A stretch of DNA of 64,000 nt from Bifidobacterium margollesii (GCF_002860355.1 NZ_NMWU01000024.1:35089-99088); one strand, 5' to 3'. Counted from the first letter of the stretch, positions 45,243 to 54,391 are shown. A program made the numbers and translations. The notes: generated by a model from the sequence alone, not told the origin.

Positions 45243-45399
45243 ATGGACTAGACCGCATTTCATGCGAAACGCAGGCTGGTCCATCGTAGACGAAACCTAT
45301 GAAACTCAGAAACCGCATGATTGCAATGGTTTCAATATCGCGGAAGCCGGAATCCGATGGATTAGACCGCATTTCGGGGTTTTCTCACCGTAATCCATC
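45243..45399 (+). repeat. Two diverged hairpin repeat copies in the spacer between SRAP and homocysteine methyltransferase genes
   Basis: The 308-bp spacer holds ATGGACTAGACCGCATTTC (45243-45261) and ATGGATTAGACCGCATTTC (45357-45375). Each is followed by the reverse complement of its first bases: GTCCAT at 45279-45284 and TAATCCATC at 45391-45399, giving stems of 6 and 9 bp. Between them GAAACC...GGTTTC (about 45307-45332) forms a third hairpin. No open frame or promoter is evident in this stretch. Confidence 0.75.
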
Positions 45400-45497
45400 G
45401 CAATCGGATGAATCTCGGCTCAACCCTGATCTCCCTCATCGAAAAACAGACTACAGTCGGAATCGATCCGCCCCGCAATGAAAGCAATGATCGAGAT

Positions 45498-46604
45498 ATG
45501 ACCATGAACCATACTCCCTACAATGATGCGATCGGCGTCGCCCTCGCCGCGCAGTCTCCGCTGATCGTGGACGGGGCGATGGCCACCGAACTGGAGAAGC
45601 GCGGCGTGAACACGGCGAACGCACTCTGGTCGGCCACCGCGCTGATCGACCATCCGCAGGCCATCCACGATGTGCACCTGAGCTACTTCGAAGCGGGAGC
45701 GAACATCGCGACCACCGACACGTATCAGGCCAACGTCCCGGCATTCGAACGACTGGGCCTGAGCCAAGCCGACGCCGAACGACTCGTCGCGCGGGCCGCC
45801 GAGGAGGCGACCGCCGCACGGGACGAATACCGGCGGGCGCAGCGCCTACGGACGCACTGCGACAAGACTGCCGAACCGTGCGGCCGCAAACCGACCGAGG
45901 AACGCACGGCACCACCATCGCCCCCACTGCCGCCCGCGCCGCCAACCTCACCGCCAACCTCGATGCCATCCGCGACGCCGGCCGCGGATCGACCGCTGCT
46001 GATCGCGGGCAGCATCGGCCCATACGGCGCGTTTCTGGCGGACGGCAGCGAATACACGGGCGACTACGAGCTCACCGACAGCGAATACCGGGACTTCCAC
46101 CGGCCGCGCATGCGAGCGCTCGCCGACGCGGGCGTGGATCTGTTCGCGTTCGAAACCATGCCGAACATCTCCGAGATTCGCGCGTTGACTGGTCTGCTGG
46201 CCGAGGAGTTTCCCGACATGCAGGCGTGGATGTCGTTCAGTCTGCGTGACGCCGAGCACCTGTGCGACGGCACGGATCTGGGCGTTGCCGCCGAAATCGC
46301 GCAGGCATCGCAGATCGGCGCGGTCGGCATCAACTGCGTGCCGCTGGACATGGCCGAGGATGCGGTTCACCGGCTTCACGAGTCGACGGACAAGCCGATC
46401 ATCGTCTATCCGAACAACGGTGACGTCTATCATCCCGAGACGAAAACATGGACACCGCATCCCACCGGGCTGAGTCTCGCCGGTCTCGCCCCGCGATGGG
46501 TGGAGGCCGGCGCCTCGCTGATCGGCGGATGCTGCCGCACCACACCCGACGACATTCGCGCTGTTGCGCTCGCCGTGAGCGGCCCAGCCGCCAAGCATGA
46601 GTGA
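45498..46604 (+). CDS. mmuM: Homocysteine S-methyltransferase with a Pro/Ala-rich insertion
   Basis: 368 residues from MTMNH. The homocysteine-methyltransferase barrel is clear: LIVDGAMATELEKRGV, TTDTYQANVPAFERLGL, LIAGSIGPYGAFLADGSEYTGDY, FETMPNISEI, GINCVPLDM and the zinc site IGGCCRTTPDDI. MmuM uses S-methylmethionine to methylate homocysteine. Residues about 115-164 are an insertion rich in Pro, Ser, Ala and Arg (APPSPPLPPAPPTSPP) between helix and strand; the family usually runs near 310 residues. The start is uncertain (weak GATCGAGAT site). It reads out of the hairpin-rich spacer. Confidence 0.88.
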   Translation: MTMNHTPYNDAIGVALAAQSPLIVDGAMATELEKRGVNTANALWSATALIDHPQAIHDVHLSYFEAGANIATTDTYQANVPAFERLGLSQADAERLVARAAEEATAARDEYRRAQRLRTHCDKTAEPCGRKPTEERTAPPSPPLPPAPPTSPPTSMPSATPAADRPLLIAGSIGPYGAFLADGSEYTGDYELTDSEYRDFHRPRMRALADAGVDLFAFETMPNISEIRALTGLLAEEFPDMQAWMSFSLRDAEHLCDGTDLGVAAEIAQASQIGAVGINCVPLDMAEDAVHRLHESTDKPIIVYPNNGDVYHPETKTWTPHPTGLSLAGLAPRWVEAGASLIGGCCRTTPDDIRAVALAVSGPAAKHE

Positions 46605-46620
46605 GCTGCGGGCCAGACGC

Positions 46621-47637
46621 TCAGGAGGTCGGCCATTTGGTGAACTCCGGAACGGCTGATGTCCGCTCGGCCTCGTAGAAGGGAGCGGAGCAGCGGGCCC
46701 GGTTGATTCGACCGGCCGCTTCCATGCCGCCGTCGCCATACGTCGGGTGCTCCAGGAACTCACGGGTGGGTATTGAATGCTGCCGCAGTTCGGGATGGGT
46801 CTGCACGGCGTTCTCCCAGAGGCGTAGTCGTTCGCCCGCCAGCGAGTCGAGTGCCAATACGGCGTGTTCCATGTTCTCGACGTATGCCGTACGATGCCGT
46901 TCGAGGATCTGTCCCAGCATATGCGAACGCTTCTTCAGAGCGACGACACCGGAGTCGGACGAGGTCGTGAAATGGTTGACCAACGGCTTACTGACCACGA
47001 CGATTCGCGGATCACACTCACAGTCTTCCAACGGATCGTTCTTCAACTGCCCGTTCTCCAGCAGTCTGAGGAAGAAATCCCAGTCCGCAGCTTCACCGGT
47101 CAGGGTTTCGGCGGTTAGGGTTTCATCGTAGCCGCCGCAGCCACGCCATGATTCACGTCGGAACAGGCAGGTGGCCGGGCAGCAGTTGCGCGGCAGGAAG
47201 TCAGGCAGTGTTCCCCCGGTCGGCCGTACCACGCAGTCGAGCACGCCGAAGCATTTGAGCCATCCGGAGACGGCGATGACGGTGCCGTCTGAGCGTAGCA
47301 ACGGCAGGGTTTCGGCGAGGAAATCGGGAAGCAGCCGATCGGCATCGTCGAGCATCAGCACGTATGGCGTATCGGCTGAGGCGATCGCCTTGTTCCGTGC
47401 AGCGGATATGCCGGCGCGATCACGCTTGATCACGTTGATTTCCGGCCGCGGCAACGATTCTGCGTCATATGATTCGGACTCATGCGCCTCGCCGTCATAC
47501 GGTTCGTCGCCGACCACGATGATCTTCGCAGGCCGTACCGTTTGCCGCAATACCGATTCCACTGCGGCGACCAGCGTCTCACGTCGGTCGGCGCCGACGA
47601 TCACCGCAGTTACGTCATCGGCCATGTCTTCAGCCAT
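46621..47637 (-). CDS. Glycosyltransferase family 2
   Basis: 338 residues. The GT-A domain begins DVTAVIVGADRRETLVAAVESVLRQTVRP; NKAIASADTPYVLMLDDADRLLPDFL has the acidic DDAD metal/sugar site; GGYDETLTGEAADWDFFLRLLENG holds the ED-like acceptor site. There is no membrane helix, so it acts in the cytoplasm. The acceptor is unknown. An Asp/Glu-rich insertion (YDGEAHESESYDAESLP) follows the first strand. The ATG at 47637 begins the fold; mazG lies 41 bp upstream on the same strand. Confidence 0.85.
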   Translation of the reverse strand: MAEDMADDVTAVIVGADRRETLVAAVESVLRQTVRPAKIIVVGDEPYDGEAHESESYDAESLPRPEINVIKRDRAGISAARNKAIASADTPYVLMLDDADRLLPDFLAETLPLLRSDGTVIAVSGWLKCFGVLDCVVRPTGGTLPDFLPRNCCPATCLFRRESWRGCGGYDETLTAETLTGEAADWDFFLRLLENGQLKNDPLEDCECDPRIVVVSKPLVNHFTTSSDSGVVALKKRSHMLGQILERHRTAYVENMEHAVLALDSLAGERLRLWENAVQTHPELRQHSIPTREFLEHPTYGDGGMEAAGRINRARCSAPFYEAERTSAVPEFTKWPTS

Positions 47638-47677
47638 GATTCCAACCTTTCCACACCGACCCCATCGGTTCGCGGGA

Positions 47678-48541
47678 CTATCTCCCACCGGTCCGTTCGT
47701 TTGTGTCGGACGATATCGTCTCCTCCCGTGCGGCGACCGCAGCCTCGACCTCGCGCAGTCGATTGCGCAATGCGGATTCGATGTCGATGCCATCCGATTG
47801 GGCACGCCGGACGATGGCGAGGATTCCGTCCGCATAGACATCGGCCTCGGTGTTGTCGTCACGATCGGACGTCGCGGCGTCGAACGCTTCGAAGAGTTCC
47901 TGCGCGTGAGCCGATTTCTCGATGCGCGACGCCACCTTCGCCGCCCGGGGAAGCGCACCCTGCGCATGCGATATGCCGTCGAGCACGGAATGGCGATGCT
48001 TCTCCCGCTGCTTCATCCGCTCCCACAGGGTGAGCACCTCCTGGGGCGAATCGTCGTCCGATGCGCCGGCTTCGGCGTCGTCCGGCGCGAATACATGCGG
48101 ATGCCGGGTGATGAACTTGTCGACCAGCCGATCGGCCACTTCATCGATGTCAAAGGGATCAGCGTCATCGGCCTCACACAAGCGCGCCTGGAACACGGTT
48201 TGCAGAAGCACGTCGCCCAGCTCCTCGCGCATGTTGTCCCGGTCGCCCGTCTCCACCGCGTCGACGTACTCGTAGGTCTCCTCCAACAGATGCTTAAGTA
48301 GCGACCGGTTCGTCTGTCTGCCATCCCACGGGCATCCGCCCGGCGAATAGAGGATGTCCACGATGACCTTGACCCGGTCGAGCGCGGTCTTCGCCTCGAT
48401 CACCGGGCGGAGTTTCGAACAGCGCTCGAATCCTTCCGGAAGCCGATACGTCCGCCGTCCCGTCGTGCCGTTCGCCGTATCACTCGTCACATCGTTCATC
48501 GCAAGCCGTCCATCGCATTCGTTGCCTTCCATAACGGTCAT
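47678..48541 (-). CDS. mazG: MazG nucleoside triphosphate pyrophosphohydrolase
   Basis: 287 residues. CPWDGRQTNRSLLKHLLEETYEYVDAVETGD and MREELGDVLLQTVFQARL are the MazG ExxE...ExxD metal motifs. A C-terminal second region with WERMKQREKHRHSVLDGI follows. MazG removes pyrophosphate from (d)NTPs and lowers ppGpp pressure in E. coli. GGGGGAGGG six bases before ATG sets the start. In mycobacteria mazG lies between mfd and eno; here it is 30 kb away from them. Confidence 0.92.
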   Translation of the reverse strand: MTVMEGNECDGRLAMNDVTSDTANGTTGRRTYRLPEGFERCSKLRPVIEAKTALDRVKVIVDILYSPGGCPWDGRQTNRSLLKHLLEETYEYVDAVETGDRDNMREELGDVLLQTVFQARLCEADDADPFDIDEVADRLVDKFITRHPHVFAPDDAEAGASDDDSPQEVLTLWERMKQREKHRHSVLDGISHAQGALPRAAKVASRIEKSAHAQELFEAFDAATSDRDDNTEADVYADGILAIVRRAQSDGIDIESALRNRLREVEAAVAAREETISSDTNERTGGR

Positions 48542-48595
48542 GGTAAACCCTCCCCCCGCGTCCGTCGAATCGAATGTTCTGCCGGACCGAATGTT

Positions 48596-48627
48596 CCACC
48601 GTATCCGCCCGTGCCACCGTATCCGCC
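48596..48627. repeat. 14-bp direct repeat just beyond the def stop codon
   Basis: CCACCGTATCCGCC occurs at 48596-48609 and 48614-48627 (period 18). The second copy ends one base before the def stop codon at 48629. Confidence 0.9.
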
Positions 48628-48628
48628 A

Positions 48629-49045
48629 TCAGATCAGCCGGCCGTCGCAATGATCGATCTCATGCTGGATGATCTGCGCGGTGAAACCGTCGAACCGTGC
48701 GGTGCGTTCACGCCAACGCCGGTCGCGGTACGTGACCGTGACGCGACGATACCGGGTCGCAGGCCTCTCCCCCTTCAATGACAGGCATCCCTCGCTCGCC
48801 GCATACGGTTCCGCCTTGGCCACGATTTCGGGGTTGAACATCACCATGCTGCGGCCGGTCAGCTCGTCAGCGAAGACGATGATCCGTTTGGAAACGCCGA
48901 TCATGTTCGCCGCCATGCCCACGCATTCATGCGCATGGGCCCCAAGCGTATCCCTCAGATCATCGGCCACCGGCAGATCATCCTGCGTGGCCGGTACGGA
49001 AGGCCTGCGCAGGAACGGTTCGTCGGTCATGATCGGCTGCTCCAT
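48629..49045 (-). CDS. def: Peptide deformylase
   Basis: 138 residues. The three family motifs are present: GMAANMIG (43-50), EGCLSL with the metal Cys88, and QHEIDHCDG with His128 and His132. Deformylase removes the formyl group from nascent proteins. Motif 1 usually reads GxGxAAxQ; here Met49 stands at the Gln position, as in a short paralogue group seen mainly in low-GC Gram-positives. The start ATG at 49045 has AGAAGGGAG eight bases upstream; a GTG two codons earlier is less likely. Confidence 0.87.
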   Translation of the reverse strand: MEQPIMTDEPFLRRPSVPATQDDLPVADDLRDTLGAHAHECVGMAANMIGVSKRIIVFADELTGRSMVMFNPEIVAKAEPYAASEGCLSLKGERPATRYRRVTVTYRDRRWRERTARFDGFTAQIIQHEIDHCDGRLI

Positions 49046-49290
49046 GATCACGGCTCCCTTCTCCGTAAACGTCCGGCCCGGCTGGGCGGATCACCCTCCA
49101 ATGTATCAATCATCCGCACCAACCACCTATGTCAGCCATCTGCGCCAACCATATGCGCCAACAATCTTTCGGAAATGCGCGGCGCGCAATACCGTATGGC
49201 AATCCTTTGATACGCTTGAAATCATAATGCTCCGCAACGTCAGCGGTCGCCTGCATGCGGTATCGCAGAAGCCCGCGGAAGGCAGGAATC

Positions 49291-49836
49291 ATGGCATCGG
49301 ATATTCACGGAACTCCCGAATCACCCTACGGCATCGAATCGTCCTATGGCACCGATCAGCGACCCATCCGTAACATCGGAAACAACCGCGGGTTCTGGAG
49401 CAGATGGTCGTGGGCTGTATTCTGCGGATTGTTCACCATCGTCGGAGCGGCCCTGCTGGTGCCGAGCGCCGGAGCCCTGATCAGCGAAATAAACTTGCTA
49501 AGGGACTGCACCGAAATCACCGACGGTACGGTGACGCAGCTGATCTTCAATCCGGCCGACCCGTCCGATGATGATTCCTCGGACAGCTGGACACCGGTGT
49601 TCCGATACGGCGCATCCGGGAAGATCTACGAGCAGCGATACTCGGTGGCGTCGTCCCCTCCGCAGTACGAGGAGGGAGAGGCCGTAACGATCCGGTATGA
49701 TCCGGCCGACCCAAACCGGTACGTGGTGGAGGGCAATTATTCCCCGCTGATTCTATACGGCGTCATCACGATCATGTGTCTCGCATTCGCATCCGTACTG
49801 CCCGTCGCCATCGTCATCGCCGTAAGAAGCCGGTGA
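49291..49836 (+). CDS. DUF3592-type membrane protein
   Basis: 181 residues. A ~40-residue polar head is followed by a helix (WSWAVFCGLFTIVGAALLV), an extracytoplasmic domain with TDGTVTQLIF, WTPVFRYGASGKIYEQRYS and VTIRYDPADPNRYVVE, and a final helix (LYGVITIMCLAFASVLPVAIVIAV). The VxIxYDPxxPxxY motif marks DUF3592. Function is unknown. GGAAGGCAGG lies before the ATG. Confidence 0.85.
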   Translation: MASDIHGTPESPYGIESSYGTDQRPIRNIGNNRGFWSRWSWAVFCGLFTIVGAALLVPSAGALISEINLLRDCTEITDGTVTQLIFNPADPSDDDSSDSWTPVFRYGASGKIYEQRYSVASSPPQYEEGEAVTIRYDPADPNRYVVEGNYSPLILYGVITIMCLAFASVLPVAIVIAVRSR

Positions 49837-49941
49837 TCCGCCGAGGAGACCGGCCATGGCGTCAGCAGGCCATGAGCGGCCCAGCCGAGACGTCGACGGA
49901 GGCAGGCCACGCAGGAAACCAACAGACAAGGATGAATCATC

Positions 49942-50217
49942 ATGACCGGATTCGACGACGACCCGTTCCCCGATCCCGACGCCGTGCTGCTCGACGGCGG
50001 CACGTTCCGCCTGTACTCGAACCGTATCGAAGAGGATCGCGGCCTGTTCCTCCGCAGCACCGACGTGACCTACTACTCGGACGTCACCTCGGCCCAGCTG
50101 TCCGGCAGACTCCTGACCGTCTCGCGCAACGGGACGAGACGAGTCGTCGTCCTCCAGTTCCGACGCAAGGAACAGGCCCGGATCGCCCTGCACATCATCA
50201 ACCTCTGCAAGCAGTAG
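49942..50217 (+). CDS. Small hypothetical protein, possibly PH-like
   Basis: 91 residues. Beta-rich sequence (GTFRLYSNRIEEDRG, DVTYYSDVTSAQLSGRLLTVSRNGTRRVVVLQF) ending in a helix (KEQARIALHIINLCKQ) gives the outline of a small PH-like domain, but I see no firm family match. No signal or membrane segment. It is preceded by AAGGATGAATCATC and follows DUF3592 with 105 bp between. Confidence 0.6.
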   Translation: MTGFDDDPFPDPDAVLLDGGTFRLYSNRIEEDRGLFLRSTDVTYYSDVTSAQLSGRLLTVSRNGTRRVVVLQFRRKEQARIALHIINLCKQ

Positions 50218-50294
50218 CCAAACGACGACCGCGCCCCTATCCGTGTCGCAAACGGCCAGACACCAAGCGCAATCGGTTATTCCCCAAACATCGG

Positions 50295-50351
50295 AAAACG
50301 GCGGATTCCACACGCTTCGGAAAGTCGGAAACGTTGGAAACCCGCCGTTTT
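50295..50351. terminator. Long-loop inverted repeat between small protein and HipA-like genes
   Basis: AAAACGGCGG pairs perfectly with CCGCCGTTTT around a 37-base loop. On the plus strand the right arm ends in TTTT and on the minus strand likewise, so it may terminate both convergent genes. Confidence 0.5.
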
Positions 50352-50409
50352 ACGCGGCTGTTGCCCTCTATTTCGTGACGTTGAACTTGTGAACTCAACC
50401 CGACTTGCC

Positions 50410-51666
50410 TTACCGCAGCAGTTGTTCGTTGAGGATGACGGGGGCGTTCTTGATTGCCGGTCGCAATGCATCAAGCTGATCGGACAATCGCGATTCGTCG
50501 ACCACCGGCAGGTCGAGCAGAGAACGCGCGGCCGCGTGCAGGTAGTCATTCAGCGCTTCGATGCGACCATGCTCCATTGGATGCGCCGGGTCGTTCTCCA
50601 ACGTGACGTCCAATGCCCTACGCAGCATCTCATGCTGGCTGGCGCCCATGATGGCCGCGCACTGGTCGCGGAACGTCATGCGCGAGTTCGACGGCTGACG
50701 CTCCTCCAGCACCTTCGGCGTCCATGCGCCATGCTCCCAGTCGGAACGCATGTCGTTCTTGAACAGGGACATGTTGTGGTCGAACAACGGGGCCGGGCCG
50801 AGAATCCGGCCGGTATGGTTGTCGCGCAGGAACCCGTGGTTGTTGGCGTGGCGGTCCTGATTGACGATGAGCGCGTCGAACGCGAGCATCGTGCGCATCG
50901 CCGCGAACGACTCCTCGGACACGGCGCGCGCGGCGGCGAGAATCTCCGGGAACGACGCCAGCTGCGTCGCCGCATAGAACGGCACGAACGACACGTCCTT
51001 CGTGTTCATCGAGCCGCACACCGAAGCCAGTTTGCCCTTCCACCGGGCGATGCGGTACTCGACCGCGTTCACGCTGAGCCTGCGCGCGAGCTGCGAGGCG
51101 AGGTACTCGGAGTACGGCTCCAGCCCGGCGTTCGCATACCCTTCGGAACCGGCCTTCCACAATTCCAGTCCGCGTTCCGCATGCCGCCACGCCTTCGGAA
51201 ACTGGCCATCCGTCGTCCACTCGCTCGACAGACCTATCGCATGTTTCTCGCTCGACGTGTACCCGGTGTAGGCCACGACGGCGAGCGCCTCGTCCAATGG
51301 ATTGTCATACAGGTTGATGTCCGCGAACTTCAGGTTCTCGTCGTCATGTTCCACCCAGAACGAATCGTTGACCGACAACCCCTTGCACAGGTCGATGATG
51401 CCCAGCGTATCCGAGATGTTCAATCCGGCCTGCGCGAGGATCTGCGCGGCGAACTCGCGGTTCTTCGGAATCGTGCGCCGCTCCAGCCACGTCGTCAACT
51501 TCGCGTCATCCGGCTGAGGGGCCAACGGGAACGGCAGCAACGTCCGCTTCGACTCATCGAACCAACGGATACGTGCCTCAATCTTGCCCGCCAACAGACC
51601 CTCGCCGTATGCAGCGTCGAATTGCATCAGCGGATCATCGTACAGACGCAACACGTAACTCGTCAT
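50410..51666 (-). CDS. HipA-like kinase without an adjacent HipB
   Basis: 418 residues. The HipA_C kinase core is marked by AFDALIVNQDRHANNHGF (catalytic Asp271), PLFDHNMSL (Asp296, metal) and an upstream ATP-site segment SEWTTDGQFPKAWRHAE. HipA kinases phosphorylate targets such as glutamyl-tRNA synthetase and cause growth arrest unless bound by HipB. No HTH antitoxin gene is next to it. It is a stand-alone single-gene form, possibly of the larger CtkA-like group. The start at 51666 has GGAGGAG at correct spacing. Confidence 0.78.
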   Translation of the reverse strand: MTSYVLRLYDDPLMQFDAAYGEGLLAGKIEARIRWFDESKRTLLPFPLAPQPDDAKLTTWLERRTIPKNREFAAQILAQAGLNISDTLGIIDLCKGLSVNDSFWVEHDDENLKFADINLYDNPLDEALAVVAYTGYTSSEKHAIGLSSEWTTDGQFPKAWRHAERGLELWKAGSEGYANAGLEPYSEYLASQLARRLSVNAVEYRIARWKGKLASVCGSMNTKDVSFVPFYAATQLASFPEILAAARAVSEESFAAMRTMLAFDALIVNQDRHANNHGFLRDNHTGRILGPAPLFDHNMSLFKNDMRSDWEHGAWTPKVLEERQPSNSRMTFRDQCAAIMGASQHEMLRRALDVTLENDPAHPMEHGRIEALNDYLHAAARSLLDLPVVDESRLSDQLDALRPAIKNAPVILNEQLLR

Positions 51667-51746
51667 CATCACTCCTCCGACGATCTCGACCAAACCGGGT
51701 CTGCCGCCACGCCCTTCGCGCGAACAACTGCCATCAGTATAGACAA

Positions 51747-51777
51747 GGGCCTTGGAACCATAATGATCCCAAGGCCC
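51747..51777 (-). terminator. Terminator downstream of ychF
   Basis: GGGCCTTGG pairs perfectly with CCAAGGCCC around a 13-base loop. On the minus strand the tail is TTGTCTATA, moderately T-rich. It begins about 18 bases after the ychF stop codon. Confidence 0.65.
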
Positions 51778-51794
51778 TCAGCGCTACCCGACAA

Positions 51795-52895
51795 TCACTT
51801 CTTAGACGTTGGGGAGAACTTGAACTCGACGATGTCGCCGTCCTGCATCACGTAGTCGCGGCCCTCCTGACGGAGCTTGCCCTCCTCCTTGATGGTGGCC
51901 ATGGAGCCGTCGGCCGCGACGAAATCGTCGTAGGAGACGATATCGGCCTTGATGAACCCCTTTTCGAAGTCCGTGTGGATCACGCCGGCTGCCTGCGGGG
52001 CGGTGTAGCCCTTGTGGATCTGCCAGGCTCGCACCTCCTTCTCGCCGGCGGTGAGGAACGTCTGCAGTCCGAGAATGTCGAATCCGACGCGGGCCAGCTG
52101 GTCCAGACCGGATTCGGAAAGCCCGGCATCGGCGAGCATCTCGCGGGCGTCCGCCTCGTCAAGCTCGGTGAGATCGGCCTCGAACTGGGCGTTGAGGAAC
52201 ACGGCGGGCGCCGGGGCCACGGAGTCGGCGAGCTTCTTCTTCAGATCCTCGTTGGCAAGCTCGTCGTCGTCCACGTTGAACACGTAGATGAACGGCTTGG
52301 CCGTCATCAGATGCAGATCGTAGATGTCCGCCTTGTCGATCCTGCCGGCTGCGGCCGCATGGTCGATGGTCTCCCCGCCTTCGAGGATCTCCTTGGCCTT
52401 CTTCACAGCCTCGAGATACGCCGGCTCGATCTTCTTGCCTCGCAGATCCTTCTCCAGCTTCGGCAGCGCGTTCTCGATGGTCTGCATGTCGGCGAGAATC
52501 AGCTCGGTGTTGATGGTGTCGATGTCGTCGGCCGGATCCACCCTGCCGTTGACATGCACGATGTCATCGTCCTCGAAGGCGCGCACGACCTCGCAGATCG
52601 CGTCGGCCTCACGAATGTTGGCGAGGAACTTGTTGCCCAGACCTTCGCCCTCCGAAGCGCCCTTGACGATGCCGGCGATGTCCACGAAGGTGACGGTGGC
52701 GGGCACGATCTTCTCGGTGTGCACGAGCTTGGCGAGCACGGGAAGACGGTTGTCCGGCAGCGGCACGATGCCGGTGTTCGGCTCAATGGTGGCGAACGGG
52801 TAGTTTTCGGCGAGCACGTTGTTGCGGGTCAGTGCGTTGAACATGGTGGACTTGCCGACGTTCGGCAGTCCGACGATTCCGATAGTTAAAGACAT
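51795..52895 (-). CDS. ychF: YchF/Ola1-type GTP/ATP-binding protein
   Basis: 366 residues. G1 [10 protein letters not shown]3 [10 protein letters not shown], the unusual NxxE G4 (FNVDDDEL), the mid alpha-helical insertion, and the C-terminal TGS domain ([31 protein letters not shown]) are all present. YchF prefers ATP over GTP and is linked to oxidative stress and ribosome function. Highly biased codons fit high expression. Confidence 0.96.
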   Translation of the reverse strand: MSLTIGIVGLPNVGKSTMFNALTRNNVLAENYPFATIEPNTGIVPLPDNRLPVLAKLVHTEKIVPATVTFVDIAGIVKGASEGEGLGNKFLANIREADAICEVVRAFEDDDIVHVNGRVDPADDIDTINTELILADMQTIENALPKLEKDLRGKKIEPAYLEAVKKAKEILEGGETIDHAAAAGRIDKADIYDLHLMTAKPFIYVFNVDDDELANEDLKKKLADSVAPAPAVFLNAQFEADLTELDEADAREMLADAGLSESGLDQLARVGFDILGLQTFLTAGEKEVRAWQIHKGYTAPQAAGVIHTDFEKGFIKADIVSYDDFVAADGSMATIKEEGKLRQEGRDYVMQDGDIVEFKFSPTSKK

Positions 52896-52960
52896 GCCTT
52901 ACAGCCTACAATCCCGGCACGTCATTACCGTTTCGCCGTTCCTGCCATCGGCCCGCGCCG

Positions 52961-54391
52961 TCACCGCGGTCCGGCCAGATCACCCCGCTCCAGCGCCTCG
53001 CGATACAGCCGCCCGAACACCACGGACCCGTGCACGCCGTCATGCTCGAACTCGTTGGTCACCCACGCATGCGAGCGCCCGATACGGGATAGGGTGTCGA
53101 GCTGCATGCCGGAGTCCACGTACATGTCGTCGAAGTACACGGCCGCCTGCAGGGGCACTTCGTTGCGGGCCAGCTGGTCCTCGTCGTAGATTCTTCCGAA
53201 CCGCGTATCCTGCATCATCAGTTCCACTGCCGGAAGGAACGGTTTCAATGACGAATCCTCCTCGAACATCCAGCGCAGCGCCGCCTCGCCGGTGAACATC
53301 AGAGGCCGGGCGTCAACCGCGAATTCCGGGTGCCGGTCCAGTTCGTGCTGCGCGGCCCAGTCGATCGGCGCATCCAGCTCGCCGTCCGCGTAGATGAACT
53401 CCTGCAGGGGCCAGTACAGCGGGCGTTCGTATGACGCGGTGCGCGCCAGCACGTTCATGCCGAAGCCGGTGGACAGCGTCACCGGGGCGGCCGACGCTCC
53501 CCGCTCCCCGACAGATTCCTCAACCGATTCCCCGGCAGATTTCTCAAGGGGAACCGTGCCGTCGCCGCCGGTGAACGCCTGGTCGATCAGCCAGTGAAGT
53601 CGTTCGAAGCTGGGTTTCATGCCGAAATCACTGCCGAGCATCTGCAACCGCCGTACGGAGAACGGGTCGCCGTTGGGCAACGTCACGTCGCCGGACGCCA
53701 GTCGGTCCGCGACCGCGGCCACCCGTTCCACGTCCTGCGGGTAGCGCGCGTAGTACTGCCGGGTTTTGGCCGCCATGCGCGGGAAGGTGCGCGCATACAC
53801 CTCCACCGCGTCGGCCGGCACATGCGGGATTCCGCCCGTGGTGAAGCTCGCTGCGAGACCGCGAGGGAACAGCGACAGGTAGGTCAGGGTCAGGAAGCCG
53901 CCGTAGCTTTGGCCGAGCGACGTCCACCGCACGCCGTCGAACTCCTTCAGCCGCAGGTATTCGAAATCCCTGACGATGGAATCCGCCAGGAACAGCTTGA
54001 GATGGTCGGCGGCGGCACGCGCGTCGGAGCCGAATCGGGCGATCGTCTGTGCGTCGATACGGGAGGATCGTCCCGTACCACGCTGATCGGGCAGGATCAC
54101 CCGGAAGTGTTTGACCGCCTCGGCTATCCACCCGTCGTCGGTGGGGCTCACCGGTCTTGGGCATTGGCCTCCTGGGCCTCCCTGCAGAAAGACCAGCAGA
54201 GGCAGTTCGTCATGGGCATGTTCGGGCGAGGTGACCACTCGGTAGAACAGGCTGATCGTATCGCCGTCCGATTCGGGCAGTCCATGTTCCATCACGTCGG
54301 CCGGATCAGCCCCCCGCCAGTCCAGCGGCACTCGAATGGAATGATCCTCCACGTATAGTCCGGGTACGTAGTTGCGGGCCAGTACACTCAT
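52961..54391 (-). CDS. Alpha/beta hydrolase, proline-iminopeptidase-like
   Basis: 476 residues. LPLLVFLQGGPGGQ forms the oxyanion loop, DQRGTGRSS follows, and SLGQSYGGFLTLTYLSLFP holds the nucleophile Ser. An Asp/His pair is expected late in the chain (AWVTNEFEHDGVHGSVVFGRL). This places it in the S33 prolyl aminopeptidase family, which releases N-terminal proline. GGAAGGAG five bases before ATG fixes the start at 54391. A Glu/Ser-rich insertion (VPLEKSAGESVEESVGE) lies mid-chain. Confidence 0.88.
   Translation of the reverse strand: MSVLARNYVPGLYVEDHSIRVPLDWRGADPADVMEHGLPESDGDTISLFYRVVTSPEHAHDELPLLVFLQGGPGGQCPRPVSPTDDGWIAEAVKHFRVILPDQRGTGRSSRIDAQTIARFGSDARAAADHLKLFLADSIVRDFEYLRLKEFDGVRWTSLGQSYGGFLTLTYLSLFPRGLAASFTTGGIPHVPADAVEVYARTFPRMAAKTRQYYARYPQDVERVAAVADRLASGDVTLPNGDPFSVRRLQMLGSDFGMKPSFERLHWLIDQAFTGGDGTVPLEKSAGESVEESVGERGASAAPVTLSTGFGMNVLARTASYERPLYWPLQEFIYADGELDAPIDWAAQHELDRHPEFAVDARPLMFTGEAALRWMFEEDSSLKPFLPAVELMMQDTRFGRIYDEDQLARNEVPLQAAVYFDDMYVDSGMQLDTLSRIGRSHAWVTNEFEHDGVHGSVVFGRLYREALERGDLAGPR

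Noticed and set aside
45243-45399. CRISPR-like repeats
   Set aside because: Only two diverged copies, 114 bp apart, each with its own hairpin; no spacer array and no cas genes in the window.
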